Positions 1 to 7,102 of a stretch of DNA of 24,763 nt are shown here, one piece after another. Source of the DNA: DASYQV01 sp036005125 (GTDB lineage Bacteria; Acidobacteriota; Vicinamibacteria; Vicinamibacterales; UBA2999); NCBI GenBank assembly GCA_036005125.1, contig DASYQV010000042.1, positions 1-24,763 of the forward strand, read 5' to 3'. Below the pieces are notes generated by a model, which was not told where the DNA came from, searched no databases, and worked only from the letters and a program-made list of their open reading frames with translations. The position numbers and the translations under genes were made by a program. How positions within the stretch are numbered: position 1 is the stretch's first letter; each line of letters starts with the position of its first letter.

Positions 1-51
1 CAGGGCCACGATGAACCCTACCGCAGTCAATCCGATCAACAGCCTTCGCAT
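1..51 (-). CDS. N-terminus of a secreted or membrane protein, cut by the left edge
   Basis: Reading leftward from an ATG at 51, 17 codons are visible before the edge: MRRLLIGLTAVGFIVAL. Two arginines followed by an uninterrupted hydrophobic stretch are typical of a Sec signal peptide or signal anchor. A good Shine-Dalgarno, AAGGAG, lies six bases upstream of the ATG on the minus strand, which makes this a real start rather than a random open frame. The gene is divergent from the ECF sigma factor, with 166 bp between the two starts that must hold both promoters; I could not identify either with confidence. Nothing can be said about function. Confidence 0.6.
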   Translation of the reverse strand, partial: MRRLLIGLTAVGFIVAL

Positions 52-217
52 GACGAACTCCTTCTCGAAAATCGATGGACGCGGCCCGCCAGCAGACACA
101 TTGCAGAACACCTCCGGACGCGATTTATTCCATCGGCCGCCCCGGCAAGCGGGAACTCGTCAAAAAAGCGAGTGAATGGGACGCTCCCTGAGGTGTTAAT
201 AAACTGTAGAACCGTCG

Positions 218-916
218 ATGATAGGAAAGGCGCGCCGGGGACGAATAAACGGTGAATCTGAGCAGGAGGTGGAGCCGCAGGCTCCAGTTGTCGTGCCAAT
301 CGCGCGTGATGTCTCCGGCGATGGGCGGGAGCGTTTCGACGCGGAAGCGTTGAGGCATCGTGAGGGCATCTATCATGCCGCTCATCGGCTTACGGGAAAT
401 ATTTCTGACGCGGAAGACTTGGCCCAGGAGACCTATCTGCAGGCGCTCCGGGCCTCGCATCGCTTTCGGTTGGGCACCGATCTGAAAGCCTGGCTGTTCA
501 CGATTCTCCGGAATCTGGTCCGCAATCGTCGGCGAAGCGCCGCTCGCGCGATTGTCGAGTTCGACGGCCGCAAGGTCGATCAGTCTTCAGAACTCACGGA
601 AGGGCACGAAACACCCGAACAAGTTTTGCTCAAGAAAGCAGGCAATGCGGACCTGCAGGCGGCTTTCGAGTCGTTGCCCCGCGCCCTCCGCGACACGGTC
701 TGGCTCAGTGACGTGGAGGAGCTGCCCTATGCCGAGATCGCCCGACGCCTCGGTATCCCCGTTGGGACGGTCATGTCGCGGGTCTTCAGAGCGCGGCAGC
801 GATTGTATGCCAGTCTCACCGGACATGTCAGGCACAGTGATCGTCGGTCGCACACCACTGACACAAAAGAGCAGTGGAGTGGAACCGGCAATCGCCATTC
901 ATCTGATGAAGGCTAG
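218..916 (+). CDS. ECF-type RNA polymerase sigma factor
   Basis: A sigma-70 family factor of the extracytoplasmic function type, 232 residues, directing RNA polymerase to a small regulon. Region sigma-2 is seen at about residues 43-111, with the typical DAEDLAQETYLQAL segment followed by LKAWLFTILRNLVRNRRR. Region sigma-4 is at about 146-200, with the helix-turn-helix core LPYAEIARRLGIPVGTVMSR. The N-terminal 40 residues and the C-terminal 30 (rich in H, S, T, D) are extensions outside the conserved domains. The ATG at 218 has no clear Shine-Dalgarno, and an in-frame GTG at 269 is an alternative. The anti-sigma gene starts two bases after this stop, which is the standard arrangement for a sigma factor and its antagonist. 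The regulon is unknown; the adjacent DUF5916 gene is an obvious candidate target. Confidence 0.92.
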   Translation: MIGKARRGRINGESEQEVEPQAPVVVPIARDVSGDGRERFDAEALRHREGIYHAAHRLTGNISDAEDLAQETYLQALRASHRFRLGTDLKAWLFTILRNLVRNRRRSAARAIVEFDGRKVDQSSELTEGHETPEQVLLKKAGNADLQAAFESLPRALRDTVWLSDVEELPYAEIARRLGIPVGTVMSRVFRARQRLYASLTGHVRHSDRRSHTTDTKEQWSGTGNRHSSDEG

Positions 917-918
917 TC

Positions 919-1500
919 ATGCGGATCAAGCCATGTCGCCAGCTCCAGCCGCTCCTGGAACGGTATCTGGCCCAGCAGGGGTCGCCCGAGGAACATCGGG
1001 TCGTTCGTGAGCACATCAAGAGCTGCGATCGATGTCGCACGAGTGTGAGGGCCCAAGAGGCCGTGCGACAGCTGCTGAGAAGCCGCGCGACTGAGGCGCG
1101 CGCACAAGGACTATCGCCCACGTGGCGACCGAGGCCGGGCCGGCTCAGGGGACAACGGACGGCCGCCATGCTTGGTTTGATACTCGTTCCAACCACCGTT
1201 GTCGTGCTGTTCGTGATGATCAGAGGTCGATCGGTCAGCGACGCCGGTTCACTGAGCGACATCGGCGTGATCAGCGACAATTGGTGCGGGGCCGGTCATC
1301 ACAAGGATGATCCGTACACCTGTGTTCTGGACTGCATTCGCAAGGGCGCGCAGTACGTCTTCGTCTCACACGGTGTGACCTACGTCGTTCGCAATCAGGA
1401 TTTTCTCGGGCTGGCACAGGTGGCGACGAGGCAAGTCAAGCTGACGGGACACGTCCAGAAGGATGGACTGGTCGTGTCGCGACTTGAGGCGGTCAACTAA
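919..1500 (+). CDS. Membrane anti-sigma factor with zinc-finger (ZAS) motif and cysteine-containing outer domain
   Basis: A 193-residue single-pass protein expected to hold the preceding ECF sigma factor at the membrane. The cytoplasmic part carries the anti-sigma zinc motif H32-x3-C36-x2-C39 (EHIKSCDRC). A hydrophobic segment at about residues 82-101 (MLGLILVPTTVVVLFVM) is the membrane helix. The outer part, about residues 115-193, begins with NWCGAGHH and has cysteines 123, 135 and 139, then KGAQYVFVSHGVTYVVRNQ and a beta-rich end. This resembles a small extracytoplasmic domain common in acidobacterial secreted proteins (I believe DUF5818, from memory). Such a domain could act as the sensor, perhaps by thiol or metal chemistry, but this is inference. 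The gene is two bases from the sigma-factor stop and about 40 bp before the DUF5916 start, so the three genes probably form one operon. Confidence 0.85.
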   Translation: MRIKPCRQLQPLLERYLAQQGSPEEHRVVREHIKSCDRCRTSVRAQEAVRQLLRSRATEARAQGLSPTWRPRPGRLRGQRTAAMLGLILVPTTVVVLFVMIRGRSVSDAGSLSDIGVISDNWCGAGHHKDDPYTCVLDCIRKGAQYVFVSHGVTYVVRNQDFLGLAQVATRQVKLTGHVQKDGLVVSRLEAVN

Positions 1501-1530
1501 TCTGACACCAGGGAGTCTCCGCATCCAGGT

Positions 1531-1543
1531 GGAGCTCACCGTG
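1531..1543 (+). promoter_or_regulatory. Ribosome binding site and GTG start for the DUF5916 gene
   Basis: GGAG at 1531-1534 is followed by a six-base spacer and GTG at 1541. This start puts the signal peptide near the N-terminus and avoids overlap with the anti-sigma gene. The upstream in-frame ATG at 1463 lies inside the anti-sigma coding region. Confidence 0.55.
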
Positions 1544-3889
1544 GCACAGGAGCCGATCGACGATCGCCGCTGCAGCGTCAGGTTGGCACGAGCGCCAAAA
1601 GATCGCCGACGTGGAGAGAAGGCCGCAGGGAGACTCGTCGTTGTGGCGGCCCTTGCGTTGATCACCTCGGCGACCGTTGCCGAGGGGCAGACGCCTGCGA
1701 GCCGTCCAACTCTCAACGTTCCCCGCCTCGCGAGCCCGCCGGTGATCGACGGCAAGCTCGATGATGGCGTCTGGCTCGAGGCGGCCCGCATCACCAGCTT
1801 TACGCAGATGGAGCCGGTTGATGGCGCGCCTGCGACCGAGCGGACGGAAGTCTGGATTGCCTACGACAGTCGTCGTTTGTACCTCGCGTTCTACGCGCAC
1901 TATTCGGATCCGGGCTCGATTCGCGCCAACCGCAGCGACCGCGACAGGATCGACCGCGACGATCGCATCTCGGTGTATCTGGACACCTTCCTCGATCAGC
2001 AGCGAGCATTCATGTTCGCTGTCAACGGGCAGGGCGTGCAGGCGGACGCGATGCGGAACGCCAGCCTGGGCGGGCCGAACGTCGGCGGACGTAGTCGCAC
2101 CAGTGGTAGCAGCAGCACTGGTGGCGGTGGCGGCAGTTCCACCGGTTCCACTGTCCGGGCGATCGAGGAGGATCTCTCGTGGGATGCGCTGTTCGACACC
2201 AGGGGAGGCCTGGTTGAGGATGGGTGGGTCGCAGAGATGGCCATCCCCTTCAAGAGCCTCAGGTACCCGGCTGTGGCCGGAGGGCAGACCCATCGCTGGG
2301 GCTTTCAGGTGGTCCGCGCCATCGTCAGCAAGGACGAACAGGACGTGTGGTCGCCGGTCTCGCGCGACATCCAGGGTTTCCTGACGCAGATGGGCACCAT
2401 CGGCGGCCTTCGCGATCTCTCCATGGCGAAGAATCTGGAATTGCAGCCCGAGCTGACGGCGGTGCAGTTCGGCTCACTCGACGGCCGGACGGCGCGGTAC
2501 CGCAACGGCGCTGTCGATCCCGAGGCCGGGCTCAACCTGAAATACGGCCTGACGTCGAACGTCGTCCTGGACGTCACGTACAATCCGGATTTTTCGCAGA
2601 TCGAGGCGGACCGCCCGCAGATCGAAGTGAACCAGCGGTTCCCGCTGTTCTACGAGGAGAAACGGCCATTCTTTCTCGAAGGCAAGGAGATCTTCGACAC
2701 ATCGATTCCGCTCCTTCACAGCCGGACCATCGTGGATCCGAAGTTCGGCGGGAAGCTCACCGGCAAGATCGGCCGCACGACCTTCGGCATGCTCGTCGCC
2801 GATGATGAAGCACCGGGGCGCGTCGATGATCGCGCGGAGCCTGCCTTCGGCCACTCCGCGCACGTCGCGGTTGGCCGCGTACGGTACGACCTGTACCGGG
2901 AATCGCACATTGGCGCGATCGTGACGGACCGCGAGTTTCTAGACACGTCGAACCGCGTGGTGGGCGTAGACGGTCGCTTCCTCCTGGGCGCGGTGCACCG
3001 CTTGTCGTTCACGGTCGCCGCCGCGCAGGACGAACGCGGATCGGGGGTGCGCCAGGCAGGCACGGCGATCGATGTGAGCCTCACCCGATTGGGACGAGGC
3101 TTGAGCTATTCGATTTCCCATGTCAATTACACCCCGAACTTCCGTTCGGCGACGGGGTTCATCCGACGCGTCGACCAGCAGTTCACAACGATCCAGGGCT
3201 CGTACACGTTTTGGCCACAGAACGTCATCGTCTCCTGGGGCCAGTTCGGGATCTACTCGCGGAACTACAACCATGCCGGACAGCTCGATGATGAGATGCT
3301 GGGTACCGCCACATTCGTCCAGGTCGTTCGAAATATCAATGCGAGCCTGCAAAACTGGCGCACCATCGAGCGGTTCGGGGGCATCGAGTTCCTCGCGTAC
3401 CACCACGCCGTGCAAGGCGACCTGAATTTCGACCGGCGCTTCTCGACCCGTTTCAGGTGGAGCTGGGAAGATGGGATCCGGTATACCGAGACGCCGTTCC
3501 TCGGGCGGTCCACGATCGGATCGGCAGAGTTCTCCTTCCGTCCGACATCGCGCTTCGAGACGGGCTTGACAGCCAATCTCAGCCGGTTGGTCGATCCCCG
3601 CGATAATGCCGAGGTCTTCGACGTACGCCTGTATCGCACACGCACGACGTACCAGTTCACGCCTCGGCTGCTCGTCCGAAACATCCTGGAATACGACGCC
3701 TGGGAGAACAAGTTTGGCGTCAACCTGTTGCTGACCTACCGCATCAACGCAGGCACTGTCGTATTTCTGGGGGTGGATGACCGTCTGCAGGAAGGGAGGA
3801 ACATCAACAGCGATTTCTTCGACACCGGCGCCCTGAGGCGGACGAGCCGGGCATTTTTCTTCAAGCTTTCGTACCTGTTCCGACAGTAG
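1541..3889 (+). CDS. DUF5916 family outer-membrane protein with N-terminal CBM9-like domain
   Basis: A 782-residue secreted protein from the GTG at 1541. Residues about 18-48 form a signal peptide with a rather long basic n-region, cleaved near AEGQ. Residues about 57-230 are a carbohydrate-binding family 9-like sandwich (VIDGKLDDGVWLEA; ISVYLDTFLDQQRAFMFAVN). The rest matches the DUF5916 beta-rich region, including NPDFSQIEADRPQIEVNQ and FPLFYEEKRPFFLEG, and ends in alternating strands terminating in FKLSYLFRQ, as outer-membrane barrels do. A low-complexity Ser/Gly/Thr insert (GGRSRTSGSSSTGGGGGSS) sits in a loop of the first domain. Family members are abundant in Acidobacteriota and Bacteroidota and lack a firm biochemical role; ligand binding or transport at the cell surface is plausible. 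Position after the sigma/anti-sigma pair suggests control by them. It converges with the selenoprotein gene, leaving 47 bp. Confidence 0.85.
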   Translation: MAQEPIDDRRCSVRLARAPKDRRRGEKAAGRLVVVAALALITSATVAEGQTPASRPTLNVPRLASPPVIDGKLDDGVWLEAARITSFTQMEPVDGAPATERTEVWIAYDSRRLYLAFYAHYSDPGSIRANRSDRDRIDRDDRISVYLDTFLDQQRAFMFAVNGQGVQADAMRNASLGGPNVGGRSRTSGSSSTGGGGGSSTGSTVRAIEEDLSWDALFDTRGGLVEDGWVAEMAIPFKSLRYPAVAGGQTHRWGFQVVRAIVSKDEQDVWSPVSRDIQGFLTQMGTIGGLRDLSMAKNLELQPELTAVQFGSLDGRTARYRNGAVDPEAGLNLKYGLTSNVVLDVTYNPDFSQIEADRPQIEVNQRFPLFYEEKRPFFLEGKEIFDTSIPLLHSRTIVDPKFGGKLTGKIGRTTFGMLVADDEAPGRVDDRAEPAFGHSAHVAVGRVRYDLYRESHIGAIVTDREFLDTSNRVVGVDGRFLLGAVHRLSFTVAAAQDERGSGVRQAGTAIDVSLTRLGRGLSYSISHVNYTPNFRSATGFIRRVDQQFTTIQGSYTFWPQNVIVSWGQFGIYSRNYNHAGQLDDEMLGTATFVQVVRNINASLQNWRTIERFGGIEFLAYHHAVQGDLNFDRRFSTRFRWSWEDGIRYTETPFLGRSTIGSAEFSFRPTSRFETGLTANLSRLVDPRDNAEVFDVRLYRTRTTYQFTPRLLVRNILEYDAWENKFGVNLLLTYRINAGTVVFLGVDDRLQEGRNINSDFFDTGALRRTSRAFFFKLSYLFRQ

Positions 3890-3936
3890 CGAAGGGGTGA
3901 GTGCGTTCTACGCCAACACGTTTGGCCGTAATCGTT

Positions 3937-5070
3937 TTACCGCGCGACGGTTGGCCGCTGCAGGACGAGCGGCCTCAGCGAGACCGTCCAGGACAGCGGA
4001 ATGGAGGCCGGGTTGAAGCAGACCCTGTCGTCGCACGCCTGGTACTCGAGCGTGCCGCCGAGCGTCAGGGAATCTTTCCCTTTCAACGCAGCCTGTGCTG
4101 CTGGCTGACCTTCGAGGACGATCTCCTGCAGGAGTGTGAACGGTTTCTGATAGACCGGTACCCGTTCGTTGAGCGGCTTGAAAACGTACATTTCCGACGT
4201 CGGGTACTTCAACGGCAGGACGCGGATGAACGGCTGCTCAGCCATCGAGAGTGAGATTACGCGATAGCCTGACGCACCAGGGGCGTACAGGTGCATCCCT
4301 CGCTTCGGCTGAATATCCAGCGCAAGCGAGAAGCGATTTCCCGGCGCGACCGCCGCGTCGCTCGGGTATGTCGAGACCTCCAGGTGTTCGGTCGACACCC
4401 TGGTACCTGCCACCGGCTGATCGCGACCATCCACCCGCTTCAGGATGCCTGCGATGGTGCTCCGCTCGACATAGAAATCCTCGAAGAAGCGCGACGTCAC
4501 GCGCCCCTGCCGGTCTACGATGAACGTTCCTGGGAACGGAACGCCTTTCATCATCGGTGGGACCGTGCCGGCGGCTGAGATGTATTTCGAAATGTCCGCT
4601 TTCACTGCCGGGTCCTCTCGATTGGGCCCGAGCCCCTCCTCGACCACGGTGTTGAGAATGCCGTACCGGTTGATGGCTTCGGACCCCTTGTCGGACAGCA
4701 GTGGAAACGTAATCCCGTTCTGGCGGCTGAAGGCCTCGAGGACCTCCCGCGAGTCGTAGCTGATCACGGCCGGGCCGAGACCTCGATCGCCCAGCTCCTT
4801 CAGACGGCTTTGCAGCTCGACGAGCTGCGTCTTGCAGTACGGTCACCAATCCGCCGAGCGGATGAATACGAGCATCGCGCCCTTCGGGCCCATGATCGAT
4901 TGAAGCGTTCTGGTGCCGCCTGTCTGATCGGGAAGGCTGAAATCAGGAACTCTCTCGCCGACCTGAGGTCCAAGCGTCGACACTTCGATCTTGGTGCGGG
5001 CTCCCTGCCGTGCCGCGAGCGGCAGGGTCATGAGCAACGCAAGCAATGACCAGCCGACGAGACGTGTCAC
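3937..5070 (-). CDS. Probable selenoprotein: thioredoxin/AhpC-fold domain (UxxC) fused to a DsbD-alpha-like domain
   Basis: A 377-residue secreted redox protein if TGA at 4845-4843 is decoded as selenocysteine 76. It starts at a GTG (5070) with GGAGG four bases upstream. Residues 1-21 are a signal peptide. An AhpC/TSA thioredoxin fold spans about 36-190: VGERVPDFSLPDQTGG, then AMLVFIRSADW-U76-P-Y-C79-K, and later FPLLSDKG and PGTFIVDRQGRVTSRFF. The UGA replaces the first cysteine of the usual W-C-x-x-C motif, and the frame stays open for 301 codons after it. Residues about 220-370 resemble the N-terminal domain of DsbD, with YQACDDRVCFNP giving a C346/C351 pair. The likely role is periplasmic thiol-disulfide or peroxide reduction, with electrons passing between the two domains. 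The barrel and P460 genes lie upstream on the same strand. Standard gene calling would split it in two. The alternative is a nonsense mutation or sequencing error in a Cys codon. Confidence 0.85.
4801..4845 (-). promoter_or_regulatory. Candidate bacterial SECIS element with the Sec UGA codon
   Basis: On the minus strand, UGA (4845-4843) is followed by a hairpin with perfect 7-bp arms GCAGCUC (4828-4822) and GAGCUGC (4818-4812) and the three-base loop GUC (4821-4819). The loop begins after 21 nt and starts with G. Known bacterial SECIS elements have the apical loop roughly 16-37 nt after UGA and a G among its first bases, so this fits. An outer 4-bp helix, AGAC (4832-4829) with GUCU (4805-4802), can extend the stem across an internal bulge. 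Confidence 0.7.
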
Positions 5071-5210
5071 GGTGCCTCCGAAGGTGAGTGCCAGGCAAAA
5101 CGGACCCCCATTATGTCATCCTTTCCGACACGGGCGGGCAGTTCTTGCGCGGGCCGCCGGGGCGCGGTGCGCTCAATCTCGCGATAAGCGCGGCGTCGCA
5201 TGAGCGGTAA

Positions 5211-6035
5211 TCAGAACAGCAGCCGGATTCCACCGCCGATGTGCAGGCCGCCCGCCAGGATCTCGATTGCGCGACTCACGCCGGATTCCGATCCGGGGTC
5301 GAATGTCGCTTTCGCCCGCGAGTATCTCGTGACGGTGCCAATCCCGAAATGCGAGGCGAGCGCCCATGTGATATCCGCGCTCAGGTTGAAGCCGACCGCA
5401 GTCCGCTCGACCGGCGTGATGAGCGCCTGATCGAACTTCAATCCCGTGAATCCGGGCAACCTGTCGAACTCGATCGTTCTCACAAGATCCTGCTTCGTTT
5501 TGAAGATCGACGGTCCGCCAGCCAGCATCACTCGCCCCCTTCTGCCGAGCGGCAGCGCGTGCAACGCCTGGATGTGAACACCGGCCTCCCTGCGATGCAA
5601 TCCAGAAACCGGGCCGGCCAGATCGAGCGGTCTGTTCGCGGCAAGCGGGTTTGGAACGGCCAGATCGAACGACCCTGAGGCCGAGCGCTGGAACCACGAG
5701 GCCGTGGCGCCGATGCCGAGGTTGCGGGCCACGCGAACGCCGACGCCGGCGTCGAGCAACGCACCTCGAGTCGATTCGTACCGCGCACGGAACGTGACGT
5801 CTTCGCTCCTCGTCGTGGCGTCGGCGAAGCGCAGAGACTCGGAAAAGTCGTTGTTCAGCGGCTGGAGAGGGACGTCAACGGTGACGAAGGTTCGCTCGGG
5901 CCACGGCCGATTCTCCTGGGCGGTCACCGAGGTCGGGATCAAAGCCGCGCAACACGTCAGGAATACGAGGACAAACCACTTCGTTCTCCTCCCGAGGCGG
6001 CCGGCGCACCTTGGAGCGTTGTTCACGGTCGTCAT
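5211..6035 (-). CDS. Putative outer-membrane beta-barrel protein
   Basis: A 274-residue exported protein without a recognised family name. A basic start is followed by a hydrophobic core (WFVLVFLTCCAALIPTSV) and a cleavage site near TAQ-EN. The mature part is made of alternating hydrophobic/polar strands, such as LDAGVGVRVARNLGIGATASWF and RRGRVMLAGGPSIF, and ends GGLHIGGGIRLLF. The C-terminal phenylalanine and this pattern are typical of small outer-membrane barrels of the OmpA/W-like type. The ATG at 6035 is chosen because GGAG (6047-6044) lies eight bases upstream; the in-frame GTG at 6044 overlaps that site. The P460 gene stops only five bases before this start, so the two are cotranscribed and probably coupled. 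Function is unknown. Confidence 0.6.
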   Translation of the reverse strand: MTTVNNAPRCAGRLGRRTKWFVLVFLTCCAALIPTSVTAQENRPWPERTFVTVDVPLQPLNNDFSESLRFADATTRSEDVTFRARYESTRGALLDAGVGVRVARNLGIGATASWFQRSASGSFDLAVPNPLAANRPLDLAGPVSGLHRREAGVHIQALHALPLGRRGRVMLAGGPSIFKTKQDLVRTIEFDRLPGFTGLKFDQALITPVERTAVGFNLSADITWALASHFGIGTVTRYSRAKATFDPGSESGVSRAIEILAGGLHIGGGIRLLF

Positions 6036-6040
6036 CGAGA

Positions 6041-6973
6041 TCACTCCGGTCGCGGGGGGAATACGGGCAGGACGCGCTGTCCTGTTCGTACGGGAAGTCG
6101 ACCACGCTCCGGAGGGAGGTCAGCGACAACCTGACCTTTGACGCGGGAGTGAAGGACGCAGTGGTACGCGACCGTCGAGCCCTGCTCCCCGGCCGTGACG
6201 GTGAAGCTGCTGCCCGGGAGCATCACGCCGGTGTCGAAGCTCCCGTCGTCGGCAACGATGCGATGGAGGAGTTGATCGGAGTTGTAAATAGTCACGAGCT
6301 CGCCGGGTCGCGCATGAATCGTCGAGGGCACGAACACGTAGTGCTGCAGCACGCCACCTGGAACCGCGCCGCTGCCGCCACCGAAGTACAGGTCGGGGCG
6401 GAACACGTAATCCCACTGCGCGCCGATGTTCCTGGATTGCGGCGACAGCGTCAGCGAGCCGCCGGTGAGGTGGCAGAGCGCGCAGCTGCCTGTTCCGGAA
6501 GGCGGCGTCGCGTACGTGCCATCGGGTCTATACGCGACATATTCCCATTCTCCATTGCGGAGCTCCCGGTAGTCCGCTCCGAACCCACGCTCCTTCCGCA
6601 TGACGAAGAGTGTCGTGAGGGCGTTGGGTACGAAGCGCCCGTTGCGATCGAGGAGCGGCTCTCCCGAGGCGTCTTCCTTCACCGAGTAGCTTTCAAAGAC
6701 AATGATCGAGCCGTATGGAAAATTGAACACCTGTCCTGGCGTGACCGAGGCGGCGATGGCGTTGGCGTAGACGGCGCGGATTTGCCGGTTCTGAAAGTTA
6801 TCGAAGACATAGAAAAGCTTGAAGGTGTCCCTGTACCCGGTTGGAAACCCGATACGATCCACGCTCGGCGCCGGAAGGGCCTGTGCATAGCCCGCATACC
6901 GGAGCGAGCCCGCCGCCAGCATCAGGACGGATAATGCCACCGCTGCGCGCAGGACGCCGTTCGTTCTTTTCAT
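6041..6973 (-). CDS. Cytochrome P460-family c-heme domain fused to a cupredoxin-like domain
   Basis: A 310-residue periplasmic electron-transfer or redox protein. The ATG at 6973 has a strong GAGGGGAG site seven bases upstream. Residues 1-30 form a signal peptide. Residues about 42-170 match the cytochrome P460/c-prime-beta fold: FPTGYRDTFKLFYV, FPYGSIIVFESYSVKED, GEWEYVAYRPDG, and the c-type heme site C164-A-L-C167-H168. Residues about 190-287 look like a type 1 copper domain, with ligand candidates His237 (LLHRIV), Cys272 and His275 (HCVLHSRVKGQV). The usual axial Met, six residues after Cys, is Val278. P460 enzymes oxidise hydroxylamine or bind NO, but the heme-crosslinking lysine cannot be assigned here, so catalysis is uncertain. 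It heads an operon with the barrel gene and possibly the selenoprotein. Confidence 0.82.
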   Translation of the reverse strand: MKRTNGVLRAAVALSVLMLAAGSLRYAGYAQALPAPSVDRIGFPTGYRDTFKLFYVFDNFQNRQIRAVYANAIAASVTPGQVFNFPYGSIIVFESYSVKEDASGEPLLDRNGRFVPNALTTLFVMRKERGFGADYRELRNGEWEYVAYRPDGTYATPPSGTGSCALCHLTGGSLTLSPQSRNIGAQWDYVFRPDLYFGGGSGAVPGGVLQHYVFVPSTIHARPGELVTIYNSDQLLHRIVADDGSFDTGVMLPGSSFTVTAGEQGSTVAYHCVLHSRVKGQVVADLPPERGRLPVRTGQRVLPVFPPRPE

Positions 6974-6997
6974 GGAGACACTCCCCTCTCATCGTCT

Positions 6998-7013
6998 GCT
7001 GACGCACGTCAGC
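6998..7013. promoter_or_regulatory. Dyad GCTGACG-CA-CGTCAGC upstream of the P460 operon
   Basis: Perfect 7-bp inverted arms around a 2-bp centre lie 25-40 bp upstream of the P460 start codon. Size, symmetry and position suit an operator for a dimeric regulator, or a hairpin in the 5' leader. No protein partner can be named. Confidence 0.35.
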
Positions 7014-7069
7014 CTACGGAACGCGGCGCGGAAAGCAATGGACGGAGCCTTATTTGTGGCTAACGCCTG

Positions 7070-7092
7070 AAGTCGTTTTCGAGCAACGACTT
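7070..7092 (-). terminator. Hairpin after the regulator gene
   Basis: Arms AAGTCGTT (7070-7077) and AACGACTT (7085-7092) form a perfect 8-bp stem starting 11 bases after the regulator stop. No T-run follows on the minus strand, so it is not a classical intrinsic terminator. It is bounded by two direct copies of GCTAACGC (7059-7066 and 7102-7109). It may stabilise the 3' end or attenuate read-through into the P460 operon. Confidence 0.35.
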
Positions 7093-7102
7093 TGAACGTC
7101 AG

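Noticed and set aside
140..217. ECF-type or sigma-70 promoter before the sigma gene (GGAAC near 152; TAATAA near 197)
   Set aside because: The partner elements at proper spacing do not match consensus, so I could not support a promoter call.
3937..5070. Two separate genes or a pseudogene split by a stop
   Set aside because: The two parts are in the same frame, separated by a single TGA at the catalytic Cys position with a SECIS-like hairpin after it. No frameshift or other damage is seen. A sequencing error remains possible.
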